A program made the position numbers and the translations under genes. Shown here in pieces: positions 1-8,905 of a DNA stretch of 24,876 nucleotides. The notes beneath the pieces are model-generated. The model saw only the letters and a program-made list of their open reading frames with translations. It searched no databases and had not been told where the DNA came from. The stretch lies in the NCBI GenBank assembly GCA_003427395.1, contig BFEA01000008.1, forward strand, positions 7,729,112 through 7,753,987, given 5' to 3'. The stretch is from Chara braunii. Its lineage: Eukaryota > Streptophyta > Charophyceae > Charales > Characeae. Position 1 is the first letter of the stretch. Every line of letters starts with the position of its first letter.

Positions 1-204
1 CCGTCTTCCCGTGAGGTCCTTCTCCTCTCCCTTCCCTCCTACACACCTCTCCTCCTCTCCTCCTTTAGAATCTGCATAGTACGACAGTTGGGCCACTTAA
101 TAAGACTTCCAAATAACATAGTAGTCCAGGTAGTACCACACCCAAGTCCGATTAGTCAATAGTAGTGACTATAGGATTACACACAACCCGATCTACAGTG
201 CACC

Positions 205-402
205 CAGGCAGCCACGCAGGCAGACAGGCAGACAAGCAAGCAGGCATGCTCGCAGGCAAGCCGGGTGGGAGGCACGTAGGTAGGCAGGCAGGCACACAGG
301 CTGGAGGGCAGGGCGGCAGGCAGGCAGGCAGGCAGGCAGGTAGGCAGGCAGGCAGGCAGGCAACCAGGCAGGCAGGCAGGTAGGCAGGCAGGCAGGTAGG
401 TC
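205..402. repeat. GGCA tetranucleotide satellite
   Basis: Imperfect array of GGCA/GGTA units, most regular from about 308 to 402. Both strands stay open across it (Gly/Arg/Gln-rich on +, Cys/Leu/Pro-rich on -), but those frames only reflect the repeat. No gene is supported in 1-500. Confidence 0.9.
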
Positions 403-501
403 ACCCTTTTTAGGTTTTTTCCCTCCTTAAGTCTTTATTACCGGCACATTATCTGTTTTTTTATACATTTTTTTTTCCCTTTTTTGGCCCACTATCTTCT
501 T

Positions 502-705
502 TTTATTTTTACAAGTGCATTTAAGTCTATTTAAGCAGTTCGTGTGATATTTGCCATTCAGTTGTTGTTTTTTTTGTGGCCGCACAAAATGATTGTTTCC
601 CCGTTTTTCAACAAAACCCTTCTATTGCTGCCCCGCTATTTATTTATTTATTCTTACAAATGAGTTTGAGTCCATGTGAGTAATTCGTCTGATATTTGCC
701 ATTCC
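502..705. repeat. Diverged 146-bp tandem duplication
   Basis: The block beginning near 502 (ACAAGTGCAT at 511, ending GATATTTGCCATTC near 559) recurs 146 bp later (ACAAATGAGT at 657, ending GATATTTGCCATTC near 705). The surroundings are T-rich. The block lies directly upstream of the Helitron-like end at 720-753 and may be its subterminal region. Confidence 0.7.
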
Positions 706-719
706 TTTTTTGAAATTTT

Positions 720-753
720 GCGGGCATAGCCCGCACCGCGGGTGCTAAGCTAG
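720..753 (+). mobile_element. Helitron-like 3' terminus, copy 1
   Basis: A perfect 6-bp hairpin GCGGGC-ATA-GCCCGC (720-734) is followed after 15 nt by CTAG (750-753) and then T. Helitron 3' ends typically have a short GC-rich hairpin 10-15 nt before CTRR, with insertion before a T. A second, diverged example lies at 2268-2299. I cannot identify a 5' TC end or any Rep/helicase coding, so only the terminus is called. Both copies continue as TTTC after CTAG, so the true border could be a few bases further on. Confidence 0.5.
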
Positions 754-949
754 TTTCTTGTTATAATGGATGAATTATGGTAACTTTGCTTCTCTCACTT
801 GGATATGTGCATGCAGAGGGTCGTATTAGAGAGCTTGTTGTAGCATGATGGGGAGGATGACTGGCTGATCGACTGGACAATCTGGCTGCCTGGAGTGTCG
901 AACGAATGATGTATGATTAAGAAAATTTTTTGTGCTTGCTTTGGTTGCC

Positions 950-1378
950 ATGTGGACTAACGACTCCAACCCGACCGGGTGCCAACTTCCCGTGCCCACG
1001 CCTCACCCCTTCCTGTACGAGGAAAGGATACGTGTATGCGAGTGGGACGTACGAGAAGCCGTCGCTAAGATCGGCAGACGCTACTACTTTCCTCCCGAAA
1101 CTCGGCGGTATGGGTTCGTCGGTGCAGGGTTTGTTATTGTTAATACGCACTTTCCGCCCTATTCGTTGTTATTGCGATTTAATGAGTTGATCATCGCCCC
1201 GTCGATGGCAGTGGAGCCTCATTGGCCTAACACTCTGCACAGCGATTGTCGCCGCTTCGAGCGTTACCGAACCAAGGGTTTCCACTACTACACACGTGGC
1301 GAGGACGAGCATAAGGATAGGGCTACTCGATTGAAGGCTTCCACGTCGGATTCAGAGTTGTGTAACGAGCGCCGATGA
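950..1378 (+). CDS. CEWD-family protein, copy 1 (unrecognised)
   Basis: Open frame of 142 codons from the first ATG (950). I do not recognise the protein. It is supported as real coding, or recently coding, sequence because a second open frame at 17836-18240 aligns to it without gaps over 72 residues (1034-1249 here). Of these, 29 are identical, including V-C-E-W-D at the start, the pattern VI.. T.F.PY.L.L.F, then AP..A..P.WP.T..S.C. At 16 of the 29 identical residues the codons differ, which points to conservation of protein rather than of recent DNA. No signal peptide or membrane segment is evident. The N terminus before residue 28 and the C terminus after residue 101 do not align well with copy 2, so exon borders or decay are possible. 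It lies between two Helitron-like 3' ends (753 and 2299), so it may be captured cargo. Confidence 0.5.
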   Translation: MWTNDSNPTGCQLPVPTPHPFLYEERIRVCEWDVREAVAKIGRRYYFPPETRRYGFVGAGFVIVNTHFPPYSLLLRFNELIIAPSMAVEPHWPNTLHSDCRRFERYRTKGFHYYTRGEDEHKDRATRLKASTSDSELCNERR

Positions 1379-1718
1379 GACCTCATCCGTAAACGGGATA
1401 CCACGTGTCTACCCGCCCCCTTTCATGCGAAACGAAGAGCGACGACTCGCTGAGAAGTTCAACGATACGTTTTGGATTGAATTTCCCATAGTCGCGAGTC
1501 CCGCGCGCACCTTTTTTTCCCTTAAACCCACGCGGCGACGGACCTCCTTCTTACTAAAATCGGACCAACACAGGGGATTTCAGTTCTGTCTGCGTCCCCA
1601 CACTCAACTTTTCCAAAAATCCTTGGCACACCCCATCTTCGCTGTCCTCCCGGGGCCCTTCCGCGAATCAAAACGCTCCGACTGGGAAGCAGCGCAGGGC
1701 GTGAGGTTAGAGCGTCAC
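1379..1718 (+). repeat. 3' part of the CEWD repeat, copy 1
   Basis: Sequence downstream of the copy 1 frame continues to match the region downstream of copy 2. Shared pieces include GATTTCAGTTCTG (about 1576 here, about 18487 there), TCCTTGGCACACCCC, and GGGCGTGAGGTT followed by CGTCAC (ending 1718 here, 18614 there). The match stops after CGTCAC, which marks the likely element border. A frame with the pattern SFLL...FQF is visible in both copies, so more coding sequence may once have followed, now broken by stops and shifts. Confidence 0.6.
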
Positions 1719-1767
1719 ACGTCCCCAAGGATGTCACGACGCCGAAAATCCTACCCCTTAAGCAGCA

Positions 1768-1847
1768 TTGGCCATGGGGGGAGGTCGATGGTCCGCTGGG
1801 CGCCAGATTGGCCGTGGGGGGAGGTCGATGGTCCGCTGGGCGCTGGA
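1768..1847. repeat. 40-bp tandem duplication
   Basis: Two adjacent 40-bp units starting TTGGCC at 1768 and 1808 share GGGGGGAGGTCGATGGTCC and differ at only a few bases, which suggests a recent origin. Confidence 0.9.
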
Positions 1848-2035
1848 TTTGGGGTCAAAGTTTTGAGAAGGGACGGCGGATGAAGGCGATCCAGGGCGGG
1901 GGAGTGTGCAGAGGGGCGTGCGTACCGAAATGTTCACAGCGCGCCATTAAACGAGCGAGCACGCCCACGGGGCCGGGCGTTGGTGGGCGTAGATGTGAGG
2001 GAATATCTTGAAGCCGCTGCCGTCGATAAGCGGGC

Positions 2036-2267
2036 GGCCTTTTTTGCTTTTAGCATTTTCGTTTCTGGCCTGTCGTTTCCCACTTTTCGTTTCGTGGTCG
2101 GCGTGTTGTTCGTCTTTTTTTTTTCTTATTTTTCCCGCTTTTTGTTTTTTCTTTTCTTTTTGTTTCCCAGTGGGTGTGTCGTTTTGTCGTTTCGTTTTTT
2201 CTTTTCTTTTTGTTTCCTGGTGGGCGTGTCGTTTCCCGGTGGGCATGTTGTTTCCCACTTTTTGGTT
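2036..2267. repeat. T-rich imperfect repeats
   Basis: Pyrimidine/T-rich DNA with three related units of the form GTTTCCYRGTGGGYRTGTYG at about 2162, 2212 and 2231, and a repeated TTTTTTCTTTTCTTTTTG. It leads into the Helitron-like end at 2268-2299, as a T-rich stretch also does before 720. Open frames here are low-complexity Phe/Lys-rich and not believed. Confidence 0.6.
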
Positions 2268-2299
2268 GCGGGCGTAGGCCGCACCCCCCTCTAAGCTAG
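2268..2299 (+). mobile_element. Helitron-like 3' terminus, copy 2
   Basis: GCGGGCGTAGGCCGC (2268-2282) is a two-mismatch version of the 720-734 hairpin. It is followed by ACC..., then CTAAG and CTAG (2296-2299) with T next. The shared order hairpin, spacer, CTAAG, CTAG, T identifies it as a second member of the same family. The hairpin here is decayed. Confidence 0.45.
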
Positions 2300-2309
2300 T
2301 TTCCCTTAC

Positions 2310-2337
2310 GAACCACAAGGAAAATTCCTTGTGGTTC
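2310..2337. repeat. 28-bp near-perfect palindrome
   Basis: Arms GAACCACAAGGAA (2310-2322) and TTCCTTGTGGTTC (2325-2337) are perfectly complementary with a 2-base centre. The palindrome lies 10 bp after the Helitron-like terminus. There is no adjoining U-run or gene to make a transcription terminator likely. Confidence 0.85.
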
Positions 2338-2369
2338 AAGGAACTCGGAAGGAGTGTCTAAAGATGCCC

Positions 2370-2699
2370 TGTTTTCTTATTCTGCCATCCGTCACTGTGA
2401 GGAAAGGCTGCATTGTGAGCAGATTGGGGACAAGATTCCTTTTTGTTCCAACTTTTGTCCATGAAGGGTCTTGGCAGGCACCTGTGCAGGATCTGGCACT
2501 GAAGAGTGTGGTGGGAGGTGGCCATGCTAACAGACTGTGTTCCGAGTCTGCAATCCGTTGCTGTGAGGAAAGGCTGCAGTATGAGCAGATCGGAGACAGG
2601 ATTCCTTTCTGTTCCAACATTTGTCCATGAAACGATCCACCCTGGTGTTGGCAGGCACTATGCAGGATCTGCCACTGAAGAGTGCTGTGGGAGGTGGCC
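2370..2699. repeat. Diverged ~166-bp tandem duplication
   Basis: Unit A (about 2370-2523) and unit B (about 2536-2699) share CTGTGAGGAAAGGCTGCA, GAGCAGAT.GG..ACA.GATTCCTTT, TTTGTCCATGAA, GCAGGATCTG.CACTGAAGAGTG and GGGAGGTGGCC. Small indels separate them. Frames through the unit are open only in patches; no product recognised. Confidence 0.85.
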
Positions 2700-2709
2700 G
2701 GTGACCATA

Positions 2710-3575
2710 TGCCATACAGGACATGCCATTGAGATCCGTGTCATCTAGTGGGGGTAGTCCCATCTCCACCTTTTTTGTAGGTCAGTAACTATCTGGTGCG
2801 TTACAGGTAAGGATCATCCTTCGGTGGTCCAAGGGAGGACTCGTGAAATTGTGCAGTACAGGGTGAAGTGAAGGCTGGTGGGACGACGCTTTTCTTGAGG
2901 CCTCACGAAATCCTCTTTCTGACACCTCACCTCGCGAAAGTGTTTCCGGGCCAGACTTTCGTGAGGCTGTATGGTGGCGGCTGGACTCGCGAAACCCTCT
3001 TTTCGTGCGTGACGTAACGAGGCCCAAAAACGAAAGAATTCTCAGGACGGCGGCTTCGTTTTAGCCACATTCTGTTCTGTGCCCCGCCGAGGGGCTTCTC
3101 CGCCGCCCAAAAGCGAAGCTGGGTAATGGTTCCAGTATGCTCGTGCCCTTTTTTTTTTTCTTCATGCTTTTTTTGTTCTTTCGTGCTCTTACGAACCTCG
3201 CTGCAATTGATTTGCAGCGGTAGAGCGGCGAGGAAGACGCGCACGACGACGAATGTGGCCGTCCTCGTTCAGGGCCTCGCCACATCACTGACGACACGAA
3301 ATGTGAAACAGACAAAAATGTGGCGGGTAAGTTCATACTCACATTTTGCACATTTTTCGAGAGTGGTGTGTGGTGTGGCGATGCCGTCATTCCTTGGACC
3401 GCCGCGCCAAAGGGCGTCGTTGCTCCTTGCCAAAACAGAAACCGAAAATTTAAAAAGAACAGACAGACTTTTAAGTAGGGATAAGTAAGTAGGGATAGGG
3501 ATGTGGAGTAACGGTCTACAGCCGTAGATTCAGGTAATCGACGGCGTTGGCTTTGAATCTGTCTGTTCGCACAAA
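2710..3575. other. No supported gene
   Basis: No conserved motif or convincing coding frame. CCTCACGAAA/CTCGCGAAA-type short repeats occur around 2880-3010. A 238-codon antisense frame (3061-3777) has mixed low-complexity composition and no recognisable domain. A stretch before about 3575 may act as promoter for the putative exon that follows. Confidence 0.4.
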
Positions 3576-3583
3576 TATATAAG
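3576..3583 (+). promoter_or_regulatory. Possible TATA box (TATATAAG)
   Basis: TATATAAG stands alone in a GC-rich neighbourhood and is followed about 25-30 bp later by a pyrimidine-rich stretch, as in plant core promoters. Downstream are splice-donor-like GTGAGT sites at 3930 and 4061 and a pyrimidine-rich acceptor-like CCTAG ending at 4976. A leader exon and intron for the SAL1-like gene (ATG 5287) could therefore start here. This is inference; no transcript evidence is available. Confidence 0.25.
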
Positions 3584-4367
3584 CCCCTGCAACAGCTTCG
3601 TACGTTCCCCCTCCCCCCCCCTTTTCCCCCTCCCGGCTCCCTGCTTAAAGAAAAGCCGTCGTGAGGGATGGGCGGGGACACGAGAGCTGGCGCACGTGCA
3701 TTCCTGGCGATACTTCGTGCCCGTGCAAGCTGCGTGGACACGAACCATCCTCTCCTCGGCACCGCGGACGCATCCAAGCGCGCTCTCCTCTCTCTCGCTT
3801 CTCGACGTCGTCGCCTTTTCTCCGCTGTCCATACCCGCTTATAGCAGAAAATCAGTCTTCGTCACTTCTCTTCAAGTGGGTTACCGTAGTTTGTGCTACC
3901 TTCGTTCTGGATGCTGATCGCACCGCGCGGTGAGTGATTCAATGATCCATCGATCGGCGAGCGAGCTGTACCGTGCGGTGCCAGGGTCGAGGAGTTACTG
4001 ATTGGCTGTCGGGCGGAGCAGGTCGAAGAAGAGCTTCTACGGGCGATCGACTGCATTTGCGTGAGTACTTTCCGTGGAAGACAGTCTGTCTGTCTCTGGG
4101 TGTCGTCGCTGCGTTGAGCAAACCGCCTTTCGCGCTCTCATTGTCCCGTCGTCGCGATCAAGCTGCGCTGAGTGTTGTGATCATTGTAGTCGTTGATTTG
4201 CCGGGTGCGATCTCTGCAATCGACCGTGGGCTTACGAGTTTTGATGCTAGGTGAACGGCGATGAAAAGGAGGTGGCTTCCGCGCACGTATGCCCTCGTCA
4301 AGCAGGTCACCGTCGAAGAAAAGCAGCGAAAGGAGCCCAGTTGTTGAGTGGTTGTTCCGACAACCAG

Positions 4368-4375
4368 CACACACA

Positions 4376-4459
<84 letters not shown>

Positions 4460-4460
4460 N

Positions 4461-4537
<77 letters not shown>
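4368..4537. repeat. (AC)n(AG)n compound microsatellite
   Basis: About 13 AC units (to 4394) pass directly into about 71 AG units (to 4537), with one undetermined base at 4460. Arg-Glu and Ser-Leu frames across it are artefacts. Confidence 0.97.
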
Positions 4538-4543
<6 letters not shown>

Positions 4544-4627
4544 TGCTGAGAACGACGCAGATGCAGGCCTTGTAAGGGTACCAAGAGTTGCATCTCCCAG
4601 TGTTTCGTACTTGAGCCGTGTTGCTGG

Positions 4628-4630
<3 letters not shown>

Positions 4631-4725
<95 letters not shown>

Positions 4726-4726
4726 A
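4631..4726. repeat. (AC)n(AG)n compound microsatellite, second
   Basis: The same order of tracts as at 4368-4537, AC (4631-4662) then AG (4663-4726, slightly interrupted), about 95 bp further on. The two may come from one duplicated locus, although the unique spacer (4538-4630) has no visible partner. Confidence 0.97.
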
Positions 4727-5002
4727 GATGGATAGGCAGTTGGGAAAGTAGGAGAAAGGATCTCATCAGTCGGTGTGAGGCGGGGCGGTGAGAATGTCTC
4801 TTCTCTCGGACAGATATTGATCTTCTTCGACTAACATGTGCTGAGCGAATTGAATGAGTCGGGGTGTTGACTCAGGGTGTCATTACGTTGCGCCTTGACT
4901 GATACATGGCCTCGTCTTCATTTTTCGCGTTATCCTTATCCATGTTCTCACGCTCCTCGTCTTCTTTCACGCCTAGTTCTATCTGATGTATTGATCGTCA
5001 TC

Positions 5003-5158
5003 GATCGGTCTCTCCCTCCGACAATGGGCGTCGCTGCCTCCGTCTGACTCGTCCCTTGGGAAGAGTGGTAAAGGCGGTTGATCGGTCTATCCCTCCGACA
5101 AATGGGCGTCGTCGCTGCCTCCGTTTAACTCTTCTCCTCGGGAAGAGCGGGAAAGGCG
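5003..5158. repeat. 77-bp tandem duplication upstream of SAL1
   Basis: Units starting GATCGGTC at 5003 and 5080 share CCCTCCGACAA, TGGGCGTC and GCTGCCTCCGT, and end with GGGAAGAG.GG.AAAGGCGG. They differ by small indels. The second copy ends 24 bp before the first in-frame ATG (5182) of the SAL1 frame, so this duplication probably lies in the 5' untranslated region. Confidence 0.85.
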
Positions 5159-5286
5159 GAGGCAGGTGGTTGGAGGGAAGGATGAAGATCATCCTTTCCC
5201 GTTCTGGAAACTGTGTCTGCTCGCCTGGTTGCGCACTCCGGTCGGCGCCCACAGAGGCTGCGTCGTCTGCCGCGAACGGTTCCGCC

Positions 5287-7089
5287 ATGGCGCCGCAAGT
5301 CCCGACTGTGACCTGCTCCCTGACCCGCGCGCCAACCTTTCCCTTTCCCTTGTCCGCGCCGTGTCCTGGCGGCGCCACCCCTGCTCTCAGTGGTCAGAAA
5401 AGTAACTACTGTCAGTACTGCCATTGGCATTCTCCTGTTCCCGATGGCCACGTGGCGGCTGCGCCTCAGTCGTCGTCCGCACCTTCGTGGGAGGCGGGAT
5501 ACGCGGCATCATCCGCCAAGTCACATGTGCTTTCGGAGCGCACGGCGAGCAACTTCATCAGCAGACGAGTTAATGAGCGGGATGCGGGGGATGCTGACGT
5601 GGCATGCCTGGCCACGCGGCGCGCGCAATGGCCGGATTCCCGCCGACTGTGTCGGCGCGCTGCATCGGCGAGAGAGGGGATGGAGTCGGAGGAGAATCGA
5701 TCGCCCGCGTGCGCCGTCGGATCGCAAGCGCACTTTCCATTGCGCGCCACGCTGTCGGAGGCGCTGGCATTGGACCCGGGGATGGAGATGCGAGATCACC
5801 CGGGTGCCGATCGCAACCAGCAGCATCCGGCTGCCGACCTTGGCGTCGCGCGGCGCGTGATCAAGGAGGCCAGCGGGTTCCTCTACTCGGACGACCGTCC
5901 TGCGACCACGTTTTACAGAGTTCCTTCGTCCGACCGGTCGTCCTCCTCCTCCAAGTACCGCGAGGAACTGGAGGTGGCCATGAAAGCCGTGCACCTCGCC
6001 AGTCAATTGACAGAGCGAGTGCAGGAGCGACTGATTCGAGAGGAAGAGAAGGCTCGGACGAAGGAGGACCGGTCGCTCGTTACGGTCGCCGATTACGGCG
6101 TTCAAGCGGTCATTGCCTGGGTCTTGACTACGGCTTTCCCTAACGACACCATCCAGATGATCGCTGAAGAAGACATGGCCTCCTTGAAAGGTCGCCCTGG
6201 AGTGGGCATCCTTCAGCGGGTCGTCGCGGCCGTCAACGAATGTCTAGCCGATGCAGAGAGCGTTGGGTACCAGAGACCTAGTCATCCTCTTGCCACAGTG
6301 GACGTTCTCAAGGCCATTGGGAAGGGCAGCTCGGACGGAGGGCCCAAGGGGAGGTACTGGGTATTAGACCCTGTCGATGGGACCCTGGGGTTCGTCAGAG
6401 GCGACCAATACGCAATCGCGCTGGCGATGATCGAAGATGGGGAGGTGAAGCTGGGCGTACTCGGCTGTCCGAATCTGCCAATGAGAAGGAAGTGGCTAGA
6501 TTACCATCACAGGTACTACAGGATGGCGACGAAGATGTTTCCGCCGGTGGCAGGGACATGGCACAAGGGGTGTGTGATAGGAGCGAGGAGAGGGGGAGGG
6601 GGGCCGTCGATGGAGCCGCTCGTGGGCAGGAAGGGAAGGTTTACGCTGGAGGAGGCAAAGAAGATGGGCAGGGTAATTAACGTCTCGCAGGCGGATGACC
6701 CGAAGGATGCTACGTTCTGCGAGCCCGTCGAAAAGAGGAACACGTCTCACTCCTTGACGGCGGGTGTTGCGAGCTCTCTGGGGATGACAAATCAGCCGCT
6801 GCGAGTATACAGCATGGCGAAGTACGCGACCATCGCCCGCGGAAATGCCGAGATCTTCATGAAATTTGCAAATGCATCTTACAAGGAGAAGGTATGGGAC
6901 CACGCAGCCGGGGTGGTGATCGTGGAGGAGGCAGGAGGGGTGGTGACAGACGCTGGGGGAAAGCCCCTGGACTTCTCCAAAGGAAGGCATCTCGAAGGCC
7001 TAGACCGGGGTATAATTGCCAGCTGTGGCGCAGAGCTGCACACCAAGATCTTGGCCGCCGTTGATGCCAGTTGGGATTCCTCCCGCTTG

Positions 7090-7092
<3 letters not shown>
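5287..7092 (+). CDS. SAL1: 3'(2'),5'-bisphosphate nucleotidase, SAL1/HAL2-like
   Basis: Lithium-sensitive-type phosphatase of the inositol monophosphatase superfamily. The family removes the 3' phosphate of PAP (to AMP) and can act on inositol polyphosphates; in Arabidopsis, SAL1 works in chloroplasts and mitochondria and controls PAP retrograde stress signalling. Numbering from ATG 5287 (601 aa): TVADYG 266-271, AEED 293-296, DPVDGT 361-366, FVRGDQYA 369-376, LGVLGCPNLP 389-398, WDHAAG 537-542 and the C-terminal GGVVTD/PLDFSKGR block. All metal-binding motifs are intact. The catalytic domain starts near residue 223, so there is a long N-terminal extension. Its first 52 residues have no acidic residue, which fits a transit peptide. 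I chose 5287 because of its strong context (GCCATGGCG); the frame is open back to 5056 and an alternative ATG lies at 5182. There is no intron in the catalytic part, unlike Arabidopsis SAL1, so a retrocopy origin is possible. The stop codon abuts a (CT)n tract. Confidence 0.93.
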
Positions 7093-7139
<47 letters not shown>

Positions 7140-7150
7140 CGCTCGCTCGC
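7093..7150. repeat. (CT)n microsatellite after the SAL1 stop
   Basis: TAA is followed at once by (TC)22 (7093-7136) and a GCTC run. The same arrangement (TAA then CT tract) recurs at 7299-7325, so the tract is part of the duplicated unit. Confidence 0.95.
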
Positions 7151-7180
7151 TTTTCCATGCTCTGCTGTCCTTGGAAACAG

Positions 7181-7301
7181 AGACAAGAAAGAAGGATATG
7201 TAGAAGGTCTAGACAAAGGTCTGATTGCCAGCTGGGGCGTAGAATTGCGCGCCAGGACGTTGGCCGTGACGGGTTTCACTTGGGATTCCTCGCGGTTGTA
7301 A
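7181..7301 (+). pseudogene. Decayed tandem copy of the SAL1 3' end
   Basis: The last 33 codons, stop included, match the SAL1 C terminus at 73 of 99 bases (EGLD.G.IAS.G.EL ... WDSSRL, then TAA). The match is followed, as in the parent, by a (CT)n tract (7302-7325) and a CATGCTCTG...GAAACAGAGA block (compare 7155-7183 and 7328-7357). The frame is intact from 7182 to the stop. Sequence before it (CT tract, then TTGGAAACAG ending 7180) resembles a 3' splice site, so it could serve as an alternative last exon. Its reading phase differs from the parent frame and I see no suitable donor that keeps the WDHAAG motif, so a relict is more likely. Confidence 0.75.
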
Positions 7302-7332
7302 TCTCTCTCTCTCTCTCTCTCTCTCGTACATG

Positions 7333-7356
7333 CTCTGTTTCGGCGAGGAAACAGAG
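7333..7356 (+). repeat. Perfect 9-bp stem-loop downstream of SAL1
   Basis: CTCTGTTTC (7333-7341) and GAAACAGAG (7348-7356) form a perfect stem with a 6-base loop. The equivalent place in the first unit (about 7159-7182) forms only a partial hairpin. It may mark the 3' UTR end; TTGTAAAG follows at 7361, and TGTAA is a known green-algal poly(A) signal, but that is weak evidence. Confidence 0.6.
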
Positions 7357-7359
7357 AAT

Positions 7360-7817
7360 GTTGTAAAGATTTAGTGGTTGTTGCTTTTGAATAGTTAATC
7401 GGAGGATTTAATTTTTTTTGTTATTGTTTCTTTAGATCATTTCTCAAATGTCCACGTCCACATCAGATCTAAAGTTTTGCAGCTCTTCGGTCGCGTTATG
7501 TATAGTTTTCAGTTGCGCAATTTGTCGTGGTTTTCTTATTAGTTCGTCTGGATGTCTTTCCGGGTAAAAATGGCCGCGTCTATTTTCATGAATTTTGGTT
7601 AGCGTTGGAGCAATTTTTATCAATTTCGTCTTTTGTGACGCCACGCTCTTTTGCGGCTTCTGACTGTAGACCATGTTTTCCTTTTTTTTTTTTTTAATAA
7701 TAAAAGGAGCAGTGCCTTGTAGGAGGAAGGCAGGGGAAGTACGACTACCCGCCCGACAACTGCAGTGTGGTTGAATCCGAATTGGCGTGACGCGGGGGGA
7801 AAGGATGAGCGTGAGGT
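7360..7817. other. No supported gene
   Basis: AT-richer intergenic DNA with a poly-T run near 7681-7695. Short antisense frames here show no motif. Confidence 0.5.
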
Positions 7818-7965
7818 GACATTCATTCTTTTTTATGTGCTTTAATCACATGCATCCTTTCGCTTATGTTAATCACACTCCTCCTTGTGCCTATTTTTAT
7901 CACATTCATCCTTTTGACCAACTAACTCCCATTCATCGTTCTTAGCTATTGCCTGACGTTCATCC
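7818..7965. repeat. Degenerate CATTCATCCTTTT minisatellite
   Basis: The core CATTCATCCTTTT or variants (CATTCATTCTTTT, CATGCATCCTTTC, CACTCCTCCTTGT, CATTCATCGTTCT, CGTTCATCCTTTT) recurs about every 30-35 bp. Confidence 0.6.
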
Positions 7966-8179
7966 TTTTTCACCTCTTGGTCGATCTACTGTGTAGAATA
8001 GATGATCGACGGGAAGACATTGAGTAAGTATCATTGTCTGCTTTTCGAGTAACGTCACAGGCTCACTCCTCTTAGCGTGCTGTCCCGACCCTCAATGCTG
8101 GATATGATATTCTGTCCACGATGGGCTGCCAGGTTGTTAAAGGTGATGGCGATGCGGGGTTCCTGTCTTCCTGCCTGCC

Positions 8180-8511
8180 CATGATGATGATGATGATGAT
8201 GCTGATGCGATTGATGATGATGACGACTACACGTATCCCGGTTGATCTTTTGTCGGAGGAAGAAGATGTCGATGCGATGATGAGGATGAGGAGGATGAGG
8301 AGGATGACGAGGAGGATGAGAACGATGATGACGATGATGACAATGATGATGAGAATGACGATGATGATGAGAATGATGACGGTAATCATATCAATGAGGA
8401 TGACAATGGTGATGATGACGACTCATCTCGTTTGATCTTTTGTCGGAGGAAGAAGATGTCGATGCGATGATGACGATGATGATGATGATGATGATGAACA
8501 TCATCCTCATC
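8180..8511. repeat. (GAT)n tract with a 190-bp duplication
   Basis: GATGAT-type trinucleotides dominate. Within them TTGATCTTTTGTCGGAGGAA and the following AGAAGATGTCGATGCGATGATGA occur twice, at 8242 and 8432, 190 bp apart. The Met/Asp-rich and Ile-rich frames are repeat read-through. Confidence 0.9.
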
Positions 8512-8621
8512 ATCATCATGAGAACATGTATCCAGGTCGATCGTTAATCAGAGGAGGATTAGCTTAGCAGGGAGAAAAGAAAGCGACATGCAGTATATTG
8601 GCAAAGGCTAGTGAATGTGTA

Positions 8622-8905
8622 ATCGTAGCCGATGGATGTTTAATGGATGTAAAGTGGCAGCCGATGGATGTGTGATTGATGGGAGCCAAGAGGTGGACGG
8701 GCACGTTTTGCACTCGTTTTTTCAGAGAGGGTGATGATCTTGTGATGTCAGACCACTGGGTAGGTGGGTATCATTCGCAGCAAAGCCTATGGATTTCTAG
8801 TGTAATGGATGGGGTACTCGTAGCCGATGGATGTGTAATTTCAGCCGATGGATGTGTGATGGATATGTCGTCGCAGCCGATTGATATGTAATCGCAGCCG
8901 AGGTT
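8622..8905. repeat. GCAGCCGATGGATGTGTAAT minisatellite
   Basis: Scattered imperfect copies of a unit close to GCAGCCGATGGATGTGTAAT occur near 8628, 8657, 8822, 8842, 8873 and 8893. One frame (8676-8891) is open through part of it, with no known motif. Confidence 0.7.

Noticed and set aside
1947-2339. Lys-rich 130-codon antisense frame
   Set aside because: Low-complexity product of the T-rich repeats on the opposite strand.
3061-3777. 238-codon antisense frame
   Set aside because: No recognisable domain, low-complexity stretches, and overlap with the putative promoter; a chance frame in GC-rich DNA is likelier.
4138-4751. Long Ser-Leu and Arg-Glu frames on both strands
   Set aside because: Pure read-through of (AG)n/(AC)n microsatellites; the same applies near 9089-9806, 10093-10561 and 11991-12664.
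5056-5286. Extended SAL1 start at a TTG codon (5056)
   Set aside because: TTG is not a usual eukaryotic start, and this part lies over a 77-bp tandem duplication; ATG 5287 has a much better context.
8121-8435. Met/Asp/Arg-rich frame
   Set aside because: Encoded by GAT repeats; composition follows the repeat.
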